The position numbers were made by a program, and so were the translations under genes. This document shows, one piece after another, positions 1-6,353 of a stretch of DNA of 18,694 bases (position 1 is its first letter; each line of letters starts with the position of its first letter). The stretch spans positions 1 through 18,694 of the forward strand of contig JASFPT010000053.1 of assembly GCA_050115795.1 (NCBI GenBank), given 5' to 3'. The stretch comes from JAIPEL01 sp050115795 (GTDB lineage: Bacteria; Desulfobacterota; Desulfobacteria; Desulfobacterales; CAFBRK01). Below the pieces are notes generated by a model. That model was given only the letters and a program-made list of their open reading frames with translations, had not been told where the DNA came from and searched no databases.

Positions 1-483
1 GCGCAGCGCGACAATATCTTCGTAAAACACCTGGAGCGTTCGAATGATCATCAGCCCCCCCATCAGGGGTAAAATGGCAAAAATATAGACCAGGGGAATC
101 TGCAGGATGATCGTCTTCTGGTGGGTCTGCACCTGCAGGGCGGCTATCTGCCAGCCGAGGTACAACACCATCACCGAGAAAACCAGGGTAACCGCGTTGG
201 AAAAAAAGGTCAGCGGCACCTTGAGCTTCTGAAAGAGCTGGACCGAGGCATCGATCTTGATCATCGACCGGTTCTTGACCGCAGAAGAGCAGCCGATCAG
301 GGTGGTGTAAATGATCACCTCCCGGACGAGTTCTTCGGACCAGGTCAGGGAGTAATTAAACCCGTAGCGAAGCACGACGTTGAAAAACAGCGCAATCAGG
401 GCGACGATCACGGAGATAAACAACGTCCAGTCTTCGAAGAAGGTCAGTACCCGATCCACGAATTTAAAAAGCTTCGCGATCAT
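1..483 (-). CDS. dctQ: TRAP transporter small permease subunit, DctQ family (3' end outside window)
   Basis: Small integral-membrane subunit of a tripartite ATP-independent periplasmic (TRAP) transporter. With the large permease DctM it imports the ligand captured by DctP, driven by an ion gradient. The frame is open from an ATG at 483 to the window edge (161 codons, no stop). Four hydrophobic segments are visible at about residues 19-40, 52-68, 90-112 and 128-150. The family signature is clear: NVVLRYGFNYSLTWSEELVR, where an RY pair precedes a Trp-Ser-Glu-Glu. AAGGA lies 8 nt before the ATG. It follows dctP on the same strand after a 204-nt spacer carrying a terminator, so it is probably expressed at a lower level than dctP. 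The missing C-terminus should be short; dctM is expected just beyond the window. The family call is secure, the substrate unknown. Confidence 0.9.
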   Translation of the reverse strand, partial: MIAKLFKFVDRVLTFFEDWTLFISVIVALIALFFNVVLRYGFNYSLTWSEELVREVIIYTTLIGCSSAVKNRSMIKIDASVQLFQKLKVPLTFFSNAVTLVFSVMVLYLGWQIAALQVQTHQKTIILQIPLVYIFAILPLMGGLMIIRTLQVFYEDIVALR

Positions 484-606
484 TTGAATGTTCCTTGAGT
501 GAATCGCTGCTCCAGATACGGCAATTCGGGCAAGGGGATGGATGTTGCGGGCGCTCCGGCAATGGCGTCGAGGCTCCCGAATTCGTTTTCCCGGTTTCGA
601 ATCATG

Positions 607-634
607 GTTCTAGAGGGGGGGCCGGAAAAGTCAA
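607..634 (-). promoter_or_regulatory. Possible sigma70-like promoter for dctQ
   Basis: Minus-strand TTGACT (629-634) and TAGAAC (607-612) are separated by 16 nt, and the spacer contains a run of seven C. It lies just downstream of the dctP terminator and would give dctQ an independent start with a leader of roughly 115 nt. The match is imperfect and the C-rich spacer is unusual, so this is only a candidate. Confidence 0.3.
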
Positions 635-637
635 CAA

Positions 638-666
638 GAAAAAGGGGGCTTTGAGAAAAGCCCCCT
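638..666 (-). terminator. Intrinsic terminator/attenuator between dctP and dctQ
   Basis: A perfect 10-bp stem AGGGGGCTTT/AAAGCCCCCT (643-652 with 657-666) has a 4-nt loop. On the minus strand it is followed by TTTTTCTT, starting at 642. It begins about 20 nt after the dctP stop. In TRAP and ABC operons a hairpin at this place commonly makes the binding protein more abundant than the permease. This one has all the parts of a rho-independent terminator. Confidence 0.88.
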
Positions 667-687
667 GATCGGTTCCAAGTCAATTGC

Positions 688-1773
688 CTAAGGCCGCTGG
701 TATTCCATGTAGTCCTCGACTTCCTTGAGGAAGTCCGCCGGACGGTAAGTGTCACCCGGATAGAGCTTGTTGATCTCGGCCCGGTATTCCTGATGGACGG
801 CATCGCCCTGCTTGCGGAGCCAGTCCATCTCATCTTTGGGGAGGGTGTAAAATTCGATCCCGTTCTTGGAGGCCTTCATGATTTCCACGGCCTCCTGGAT
901 CTTGACCTGCTCCCGGATGTTGGCACAGACGTCGTGGACCGTTTCGACAAAGGTCTTTTGCAGGTCCGCCGGCAGCTTGTTGAACCAGGCCTTGTTGAAA
1001 ATCCAGATAAACAGGCCCTGGGCATAATCGATGTAGGTGTAATATTTGCAGACCTCGAACTTCTTGGTGATGTTGCAGACCATCGGGGTGTGGTCCAGTC
1101 CCTCGATCACCCCCTGCTTCAGGGCGACCGGCACATCGGGCCAGGGCATGACCACGGCGTTCAGACCCCACTGCTTGTAGAGCAGCTGGTTGACCGCCGC
1201 CTCGGCGGTGCGGAACTTGATCTTCCGGGCATCATCGAGGCTCTTGACCGGCCGGGTGGTGGCCCAGCCGTAGTTGCCGTAGCCGGTGATGTCGATCCCC
1301 ATGATCCCCTGATGATCCATGGCGTTCATGTAGTGATCGAAAAGCTTTCCGCTGGCGATGAACTTGTCGAGCTTCTCAAATGAGTTGACCAGGAAGGGGA
1401 GATTAATCAAGCCGAACCGGGGACCGAGGTTGGTGGAGGCCACCGAGCTGACCCCCATGCCCTGGATGGCGCCCATCTGAAGCTGGTTGAGCACTTCCAC
1501 CTCGCCGCCGAGCATGGAAAACGGTTTGTAATCGATGTAGATCTGGCCGTTGGTCCGCTTCCAAAGCTCGTCGCGCATGGCAAAACCAGCGTAAACCCCC
1601 TTGAGCACCGGATGGGAGACATTGGACACGATGCACTTGTATTTCGCGCCGGATGGATCGAAGGCGGGCTTCCACGCATCAAGAGAAGGTCCTTTCGCAA
1701 GTGCCGGGCCGACGCCGAGAGCGAGGGCGGTAAGCAATACCACCGACATGACGATCAATCTCTTGCACCTCAT
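688..1773 (-). CDS. dctP: TRAP transporter substrate-binding protein, DctP family
   Basis: Periplasmic solute receptor of a TRAP transporter; it binds an organic acid-like ligand and delivers it to DctQM. It is 361 residues, slightly longer than the usual 320-340. A Sec signal peptide is visible: basic MRCKR, a hydrophobic core to about residue 22, then GPALA-KG as a likely signal peptidase I site. The DctP core region has KIKFRT, holding the conserved ligand-binding Arg, followed by MPWPDVPVALKQGVIEG, the family's ALxxGxxDG-like stretch. An in-frame GTG lies at 1776, but GGAGG (1779-1783) is 5 nt from the ATG at 1773 and only 2 nt from the GTG, so the ATG is chosen. It is first in the dctPQ(M) operon, with its own promoter candidate upstream and a terminator downstream. 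The ligand cannot be read from the sequence. Confidence 0.95.
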   Translation of the reverse strand: MRCKRLIVMSVVLLTALALGVGPALAKGPSLDAWKPAFDPSGAKYKCIVSNVSHPVLKGVYAGFAMRDELWKRTNGQIYIDYKPFSMLGGEVEVLNQLQMGAIQGMGVSSVASTNLGPRFGLINLPFLVNSFEKLDKFIASGKLFDHYMNAMDHQGIMGIDITGYGNYGWATTRPVKSLDDARKIKFRTAEAAVNQLLYKQWGLNAVVMPWPDVPVALKQGVIEGLDHTPMVCNITKKFEVCKYYTYIDYAQGLFIWIFNKAWFNKLPADLQKTFVETVHDVCANIREQVKIQEAVEIMKASKNGIEFYTLPKDEMDWLRKQGDAVHQEYRAEINKLYPGDTYRPADFLKEVEDYMEYQRP

Positions 1774-1849
1774 CACTGCCTCCTTTTTATCCTGGGTCCC
1801 CGTTAGTTACTAAACCTCGTTCATTTGCCAAAGATGATTTAACAAAGCT

Positions 1850-1877
1850 ATTTTGCAGCTACACCTCCTTTTGTCAA
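1850..1877 (-). promoter_or_regulatory. Predicted sigma70 promoter of dctP
   Basis: Minus-strand TTGACA (1872-1877, perfect -35) and CAAAAT (1850-1855, 4 of 6 including A2 and T6) are separated by 16 nt. They lie in the 124-nt spacer between the fabF-like stop codon and dctP, giving an expected leader of about 70 nt. No convincing terminator after the fabF-like gene was seen in this spacer, so readthrough from the upstream operon is also possible. Confidence 0.5.
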
Positions 1878-1897
1878 GTAAAATCGTCCGCGACAGC

Positions 1898-3169
1898 TCA
1901 GGCGACCCGGCCGTTCCGGTACCGCCGAACGCACAGGCAGGCGTTTCCGCCGCCGAACCCAAAGGAGTTGGTCAGGGCGGCCTTCACCGACACGGTTTCG
2001 GCCCCGCCGGTCACGTAATCGAGACGGCACTGCGGATCGGGCGCCTCGCGGTTGATGGTGGGGGGAACGATCCCGGTCTGCACCGCCTTGACCGTCGCCA
2101 GAAACTCCACCGACCCGGCGCCTGCCAGCAGATGCCCGATCATCGATTTGACGGCGCTGACCTTCAGTTTCTCCGCGTGGGGTCCGAAGACCGTCTCGAT
2201 GGCGAGACTCTCGATGCGATCGTTTAACGTGGTGGCCGTTCCGTGGGCATTGATGTGGTCGACCGCCTCCGGCGCAAGACCGGCATCGGACAGGGCAGCG
2301 CGCATGACGTTGATCATCCCCTCACCCTGGGGATGGGGCGCGGTGAAATGAAAGGCGTCGGCGGTGTTGCCGTAGCCCACCAGTTCAGCGTAGATGCGCG
2401 CACCTCGAGCCTCTGCCAGGTCCAGCCGCTCCAGGACGGCGATGCCGGCCCCCTCGCCCATGACAAATCCATCCCGGTCCGCCGAAAAGGGGCGCGAGGC
2501 CCCGGGCGGATCGTTGTTTCTCCGGGACATGGAGCGGGCGGCGCAAAAGCCGGCAAACGGCAGGGGGGTGATGCAGGCCTCGGTACTACCGGCCAGCATC
2601 AGATCGGCATCCCCGCGCTGGATGGCGCGGAAGGCCTCTCCGATGGCCGTGGAACCGGTGCTGCAGGCCATGGACGGCGCCGAAATCGGTCCCTTGAGGC
2701 CGAAGGTGATCGACACCATCGAGGCCGTCATGTTGATCATCAAACGGGAGACGAAAAAGGGGCTGATCGGTTTCGGCCCCTTTTGAAGATACTGAATATG
2801 GCCGGCCTCGATGGTATCGACCCCGCCGATTCCGGATCCGACGATGACCCCGGCCCGCGCGGGGTTGAAACGGTGGGTGTCGAGCCCGGCATCGACAAAG
2901 GCCATGGCCGAGGCGGCCAGCCCGTAATGGGTCACCCGGTCGGTGCGCTGCACGATTTTGTTGTCGATCCAGCGCTCCGGTTCGAAATCCCGCACTTCGG
3001 CGGCGATCTTTGTCGGGAACCGATCGGTGTCAAACCGCGTAACCCGGGAGACCCCGCTGCGGCCGGCGACCAACGCCTCCCAGAACGCATCGATCCCGTG
3101 GCCGATGGGGGTCACGCCGCCCAGACCGGTCACCGCCACTCGTTGCGGCCCTTTCTTGGCGCGACTCAT
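1898..3169 (-). CDS. fabF: Beta-ketoacyl-ACP synthase II-type (FabF/KAS II) condensing enzyme
   Basis: Thiolase-fold decarboxylating condensing enzyme joining an acyl primer to a malonyl-ACP extender. It is 423 residues against about 412 in E. coli FabF. The catalytic set is complete and shifted by exactly six residues from E. coli numbering: Cys169 in SMACSTGSTA, His309 in NAHGTATT, Lys341 and His346 in VKSMIGHLLAGAGS. The C-terminal SFGFGGGNAC is typical. The start ATG overlaps the stop of the CoA-transferase beta gene as ATGA, so translation is probably coupled. The same frame stays open far upstream, but homology begins only at MSRAKKGPQRVAVTGLGG. It is not next to acpP, fabG or fabD as a housekeeping fabF usually is, so it may serve a dedicated pathway; the symbol is therefore only family-level. 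Confidence 0.93.
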   Translation of the reverse strand: MSRAKKGPQRVAVTGLGGVTPIGHGIDAFWEALVAGRSGVSRVTRFDTDRFPTKIAAEVRDFEPERWIDNKIVQRTDRVTHYGLAASAMAFVDAGLDTHRFNPARAGVIVGSGIGGVDTIEAGHIQYLQKGPKPISPFFVSRLMINMTASMVSITFGLKGPISAPSMACSTGSTAIGEAFRAIQRGDADLMLAGSTEACITPLPFAGFCAARSMSRRNNDPPGASRPFSADRDGFVMGEGAGIAVLERLDLAEARGARIYAELVGYGNTADAFHFTAPHPQGEGMINVMRAALSDAGLAPEAVDHINAHGTATTLNDRIESLAIETVFGPHAEKLKVSAVKSMIGHLLAGAGSVEFLATVKAVQTGIVPPTINREAPDPQCRLDYVTGGAETVSVKAALTNSFGFGGGNACLCVRRYRNGRVA

Positions 3170-3942
3170 CTTCGGCTGCTCCCCGTCCAATAGCCCTCCG
3201 GATCGAAACGCCGGAGCATTCGAAGCTCCTCCCGGGTCGGTATCGGTGTTTCGGCAACCGTTTCGGCAACCCGAAGCGGCCACCCCGTCTCCTGGCGAAC
3301 CTTCTCGATCTCGATTCCGGGATGAACCGAATCGAGCTGCATCTCGCAACTCTCCGGCTGAAAGGAGAAGCACCCCAGGGTGGTGATGACCCGACTCGGC
3401 CCTCCGCGAGAAAGCCCCTGGCGCTGACGCCAGCCAGGGCCGTCGCCGTATCCAGGGGAGGTAATGTAGTCGACCCGCTCGACGAACCGCCGCCGCTGGT
3501 GGGCCATGATCAGAATATGCCGGGACGCCAGGCTTGCCAGGTCGCAAGCGCCGCCGCTGCCCGGTAGCCGCGTGCGGGGGTTTTCGACCTCGCCGATGCA
3601 GGTGGTGTTCAAGTTCCCGAAGCGGTCCACCTGGGCACCGCCGATAAAGCTCAGATCCACACCCCCTTGCTGGAGCAGCGCCATGGCATCCCCGGTATCG
3701 GCCAGCCAGCTGGCGCAATACTGGTTCGGCAGGTCCCCCATGGTCATGATGGGCGCCGGTGCGGCGGTTTCCCGGACGATCCCCAGTTCGTAGATACCGA
3801 CCGCCTCCGGTGCATGGGTCGACTTGGCCAGCAGAAAGCCGAGAAGCGGAAGCCGCATGCCGACAAAGACAACTTCTCCGTCGGCGATCTCCCTGGCGGC
3901 GGCGGCCACCATCAACTCCTGGGGTGTGTAGGACTCGGTCAC
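3166..3942 (-). CDS. CoA-transferase beta subunit, GctB/IpdB-like
   Basis: Second subunit of a heteromeric class I CoA-transferase-fold enzyme, as in glutaconate CoA-transferase (GctAB), or of its hydrolase relative IpdAB from steroid ring degradation. It is 258 residues against about 266 for GctB. An N-terminal VGMRLPLLGFLLAK segment leads to YELG, whose Glu52 lies almost exactly where GctB has its catalytic Glu54 by residue count, which favours transferase chemistry. Further family motifs are LSFIGGAQVDRFGNLNTT and LPGSGGACDLAS. The start is GTG at 3942, 15 nt after the alpha-subunit stop; the ribosome-binding site is weak (AGG about 10 nt upstream), which suggests coupling. The stop overlaps the next gene as ATGA. 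The substrate is unknown, and the transferase-versus-hydrolase call is an inference. Confidence 0.88.
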   Translation of the reverse strand: MTESYTPQELMVAAAAREIADGEVVFVGMRLPLLGFLLAKSTHAPEAVGIYELGIVRETAAPAPIMTMGDLPNQYCASWLADTGDAMALLQQGGVDLSFIGGAQVDRFGNLNTTCIGEVENPRTRLPGSGGACDLASLASRHILIMAHQRRRFVERVDYITSPGYGDGPGWRQRQGLSRGGPSRVITTLGCFSFQPESCEMQLDSVHPGIEIEKVRQETGWPLRVAETVAETPIPTREELRMLRRFDPEGYWTGSSRR

Positions 3943-3957
3943 GGTCCAGTAACCTGC

Positions 3958-4869
3958 CTAGTATCCGAAGTCTGCGGGCGCCGAAAGCAGATGCGTTTTC
4001 AGGGCAAGGGCCTGCATCCGCTCGGAACCCAGCCGCTTCAAATAGTCGCTGCGGCCGCCGGGGCCGTCGATCCACTCGGCGCGCCACCGGCCGTAGCCCT
4101 CGGCGGTCCGGCTCTGATTGCGGTAGTCGATAAACATCCGGTGATCGCGATTGTAGAAACCGGGCATCGGCGCAGGGTGCGCCCCCCACGGTTCGTGGAC
4201 GACCGCGCTCACGCGGAACCCGGGGGTGATCACCCGATTCGGGTCCGAGGCGATCACCTCTGGCGAGACGATCTCTTCTGCGGTGAGGATGACCCGCTTG
4301 CTGGCCAGACACGCCTCGCGGGACAAGCCCAGATTCCCCCAGGCATGGGCGTTTCCGTAAACATCGGCGCGCTGAACCGGCACCGCGCAGACATCGGGGC
4401 AGATGGCGGCAACGGCCGTGAGACGTCCGCCGGTAAACGGACAGGTGGTGACGCGAAGACCGGGGTTGGTGCGATACAGATCGCTTCCCAGCGCCGTTCG
4501 CGTCGGCATGAACGAAACGCCCATGGCTCCGGCGCGAAGGGCCATGACCAGGGTCAGGTTCGAATGGTCCTCGACCTGTATCCGGCCGTTTTCCACGGCC
4601 CTCCGGAAATTGTAGCCCGAACCGGTGATGACGTTTCCAACCCAGGCCGCCTTGACCTTCTCCACCGCACCGGCGCCGATGAGCTGATCAAAGAGCATGT
4701 CGGAAATGGGCCCGATCAGTTCAAGGCCCCGCTTTTTTTGCCGGATGATCTCGTGGCCCACGGCAAATGGGATGCCGTTTTCAAGCCCCGTGCCCAGGGC
4801 GACGGAAGCGCCGTCAGAGATGAATCGGCCGACCGCCTCGGCCAGGGGCATCAGCTTTTCTTCGGGCAA
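3958..4869 (-). CDS. CoA-transferase alpha subunit, GctA/IpdA-like
   Basis: First subunit of the heteromeric CoA-transferase encoded with the downstream beta subunit. It contains EAVGRFISDGASVALG, IPFAVGHEIIRQ and GNVITGSGYNFRRAVENG, the usual order in GctA/IpdA proteins. The frame is open to 5010, but a start there would sit in the operator and almost on the transcription start, with no ribosome-binding site. A TTG at 4869 has GGAG 6 nt upstream and puts the N-terminus (LPEEKLMPLAEAV) where family members begin, giving 303 residues; an ATG at 4851 is a second option with a weaker site. It is first in a three-gene operon with the beta subunit and the FabF-like synthase, and has a strong promoter and a structured leader. 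The family call is firm; the acyl-CoA substrate is not known. Confidence 0.88.
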   Translation of the reverse strand: MPEEKLMPLAEAVGRFISDGASVALGTGLENGIPFAVGHEIIRQKKRGLELIGPISDMLFDQLIGAGAVEKVKAAWVGNVITGSGYNFRRAVENGRIQVEDHSNLTLVMALRAGAMGVSFMPTRTALGSDLYRTNPGLRVTTCPFTGGRLTAVAAICPDVCAVPVQRADVYGNAHAWGNLGLSREACLASKRVILTAEEIVSPEVIASDPNRVITPGFRVSAVVHEPWGAHPAPMPGFYNRDHRMFIDYRNQSRTAEGYGRWRAEWIDGPGGRSDYLKRLGSERMQALALKTHLLSAPADFGY

Positions 4870-4880
4870 ATCGGACTCCG

Positions 4881-4917
4881 AAAAAAGGAAACCGACCGGA
4901 GCGGTTCCGCCGTCCGG
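4881..4917 (-). promoter_or_regulatory. Putative leader attenuator of the CoA-transferase operon
   Basis: On the minus strand a stem of GGAACCG with CGG-TTTCC (4902-4908 with 4887-4894, one bulge, loop of 7) is followed directly by six T (4881-4886) and then the ribosome-binding site. An overlapping alternative stem, CCGGA..GCGG/CCGC-TCCGG (4896-4917), shares bases with the terminator stem, so the two exclude each other, as in classical attenuation. No leader peptide or known riboswitch was recognised. GC-rich DNA forms such stems easily, so confidence is limited. Confidence 0.35.
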
Positions 4918-5002
4918 ACACGCGGTCCGATCCTCGGGCGGCGAAAGTCCGGCCCTTGCCTGTCGTTCAGCCAGACTCGACAACCGTCCCTGCACGGGAT
5001 TT

Positions 5003-5016
5003 TGCACCAAGGTGCA
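5003..5016. promoter_or_regulatory. 14-bp perfect palindrome, candidate operator
   Basis: TGCACC-AA-GGTGCA, a perfect inverted repeat with a 2-bp centre. It begins 2 nt downstream of the -10 box of the CoA-transferase promoter and covers the expected start site (about 5012). That is where a repressor would block initiation. The half-site was not matched to a known regulator, and no regulator gene lies in the window. Confidence 0.5.
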
Positions 5017-5018
5017 GC

Positions 5019-5047
5019 AGTATAAAATCTCCGTGCGGCGTTGTCAA
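5019..5047 (-). promoter_or_regulatory. Strong sigma70-type promoter of the CoA-transferase/KAS operon
   Basis: Minus-strand TTGACA (5042-5047, perfect) and TATACT (5019-5024, 5 of 6) are separated by exactly 17 nt. The expected transcription start is near 5012, inside the palindrome, giving a leader of about 143 nt to the TTG start. This is the best promoter match in the window. Confidence 0.8.
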
Positions 5048-5054
5048 AAGCTTT

Positions 5055-5071
5055 CCCCCGCTTGACGGGGG
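5055..5071. repeat. Inverted repeat between the divergent promoters
   Basis: CCCCCG-CTTGA-CGGGGG, a perfect 6-bp stem with a 5-nt loop, 8 bp upstream of the -35 box of the leftward promoter. It contains the -35 element of the rightward diguanylate cyclase promoter candidate. It could be a protein site acting on both promoters; no T-run makes it a terminator. Confidence 0.45.
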
Positions 5072-5090
5072 TCCGGATTTGCCCTACCCT
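5062..5090 (+). promoter_or_regulatory. Candidate promoter of the diguanylate cyclase gene
   Basis: TTGACG (5062-5067, 5 of 6) and TACCCT (5085-5090, only TA...T conserved) are separated by 17 nt on the plus strand, about 50 nt before the start codon. The -10 is poor, so the promoter may be weak or need an activator. Confidence 0.4.
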
Positions 5091-5143
5091 GCCGATGGCC
5101 GGTTTGCGGCCGTGTCCGGATTTGAAGCCGAGTGGTCACTCCA

Positions 5144-6295
5144 ATGAAAAACGGGGACGAAATCTGGCGCCGGTTGGCAGAAAGTGAATCGATCGACCGG
5201 AAACTTTTTCAGGACCTCCGGCGCCTTCTGTCGGAAAACGAAGCGATCGACGAAAAATTTTTCCAGCTCGAAGAGCGCCTCCTGTCGATCCTGAACTTTC
5301 GCGACCTGTTCACCGCCCTGCTCACCGAGATCGAGGCGATTTTCCGCCTGCCGGCCGTCTGGCTGTCGCTGATCGAAGAATGCGACGTGGTCCGGTTCGT
5401 CATTCCGCTGCTGGAATCCGAAGAAGGCCTCGCACCCCGCCTCCGGAGAGTTTCCCGCAGCCAATTCGACGCGCTGCTGGGCGAACGAAGCGGGCCGGTG
5501 CTCACCGACCGCCCCACCGGTCGCTTTGAGGCGCTTTTTCCGGAAAGCCTCCGCGGGCAGGTGGCCTCCCTGGCCGTGGTCCCCATCTCTTTGGACGGGG
5601 AGATCATCGGAAGCCTGAATCTTGGCGATACCGATCCGGATCGCTACGCCCCGGAAAAGGATACGGGACTGCTTCGCCGGCTCGGGATAAAGCTTTCGCT
5701 CTGCCTTTCCAACGTGACCGCCCACGAGAGGCTCTCGTTTCTCGCCTACCACGACGCGCTGACCGGCCTGCTCAACCGGCGGGTGATGGCAAGCGCCCTG
5801 GAACGGGAGGTCGACCGGGCTTCGCGCTACCGTCACCCGCTCAGTGTCGTTTTCATCGATGTCGATGACTTCAAGAAGGTCAACGACGCTTGCGGCCATG
5901 AGTGCGGAGACGCCCTTCTCCGACATCTTGCCCGGATCCTTGACGGATGCTGCCGCACCTCGGATGTGGTGGCCCGTTTTGCCGGGGACGAATTCGTGCT
6001 CGTCCTGCCGGAAACCAACGCCGAATCGGCCCGGAAGCTCATGGAACGCGTCTGCCGATTCGCCGAAAGCCGGCCGCTGGAAACACCCGCTCAACCGGTG
6101 CCGGTGCAGATCTCCTTCGGTATCGCCGACATGGCAGAAGGGGCGCCCGAATCCGCCGAATCCCTTCTTCAGCGGGCCGATCAGGCCCTATATCGCGTCA
6201 AGCGCGCCAAAAAGCCCCAGACCGACCGGCAGCCGGACCGGGTCATCGACTTTCGGGATGTCCGCACGGCGCCCCAACAAAAAGAAAGGCCCTAG
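5144..6295 (+). CDS. Diguanylate cyclase with DUF484/GAF-like sensor domain
   Basis: Predicted cytoplasmic enzyme making cyclic di-GMP from two GTP; 383 residues from the ATG at 5144. Residues 1-45 are charged and probably coiled-coil, with a duplicated ES/EAIDxKxFQ pattern. About 45-195 resembles the DUF484/GAF sensor fold. The GGDEF domain spans about 200-365: DALTGLLNRR at 204, FIDVDDFKK with metal-binding Asp239, AGDEF at 280-284 as the active-site loop (first Gly replaced by Ala, a tolerated variant), and RTSD at 271-274 exactly five residues upstream, the canonical inhibitory product-binding site. There are no membrane segments. A GTG at 5132 is an alternative start; GAGTGG 8 nt before the ATG favours 5144. 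It is convergent with rplQ and divergent from the CoA-transferase operon. Active cyclase is likely; the sensed signal is unknown. Confidence 0.93.
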   Translation: MKNGDEIWRRLAESESIDRKLFQDLRRLLSENEAIDEKFFQLEERLLSILNFRDLFTALLTEIEAIFRLPAVWLSLIEECDVVRFVIPLLESEEGLAPRLRRVSRSQFDALLGERSGPVLTDRPTGRFEALFPESLRGQVASLAVVPISLDGEIIGSLNLGDTDPDRYAPEKDTGLLRRLGIKLSLCLSNVTAHERLSFLAYHDALTGLLNRRVMASALEREVDRASRYRHPLSVVFIDVDDFKKVNDACGHECGDALLRHLARILDGCCRTSDVVARFAGDEFVLVLPETNAESARKLMERVCRFAESRPLETPAQPVPVQISFGIADMAEGAPESAESLLQRADQALYRVKRAKKPQTDRQPDRVIDFRDVRTAPQQKERP

Positions 6296-6318
6296 CGCTC
6301 GAAGCGTCAGGGCCTTTT
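6285..6318. terminator. Bidirectional terminator between diguanylate cyclase gene and rplQ
   Basis: A perfect 9-bp outer stem AAAGGCCCT/AGGGCCTTT (6285-6293 with 6309-6317) has an inner CGCT/AGCG pairing. The plus strand continues TTTT; the minus strand continues TTTCTTTTTG. It can stop both the cyclase transcript and the ribosomal superoperon. The left arm includes the first base of the cyclase stop codon TAG (6293-6295), so the terminator starts inside the gene. Confidence 0.9.
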
Positions 6319-6353
6319 CAAACAGAAAGCGGCGTTTGTTCACCGTCGCATTT

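Noticed and set aside
484..833. 117-codon minus-strand open frame spanning the dctP end and the spacer
   Set aside because: It overlaps the terminator and the real dctP frame, with Arg/Ser-rich composition and no ribosome-binding site.
3170..4312. Long open frame continuing upstream of the FabF-like start (804 codons in total)
   Set aside because: The extra part reads as Arg/Gly-rich non-protein sequence and is simply another frame of the two CoA-transferase genes. KAS homology begins at the ATG at 3169.
4870..5010. N-terminal extension of the CoA-transferase alpha subunit to the TTG at 5010
   Set aside because: It would start within the palindrome almost at the transcription start, lacks a ribosome-binding site, has no family-like sequence, and would contain the leader terminator.
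4881..5012. Known riboswitch class in the CoA-transferase leader
   Set aside because: No conserved core of a known class was recognised; only simple stems and a T-run are visible.
3667..5025. 452-codon plus-strand open frame opposite the CoA-transferase genes
   Set aside because: It is antisense to clear homologues, rich in Gly/Arg/His/Asp with no recognisable domain, and typical of GC-rich shadow frames.
5084..6094. 336-codon minus-strand open frame opposite the diguanylate cyclase
   Set aside because: The plus-strand gene has complete GGDEF and I-site motifs; the opposite frame has none.
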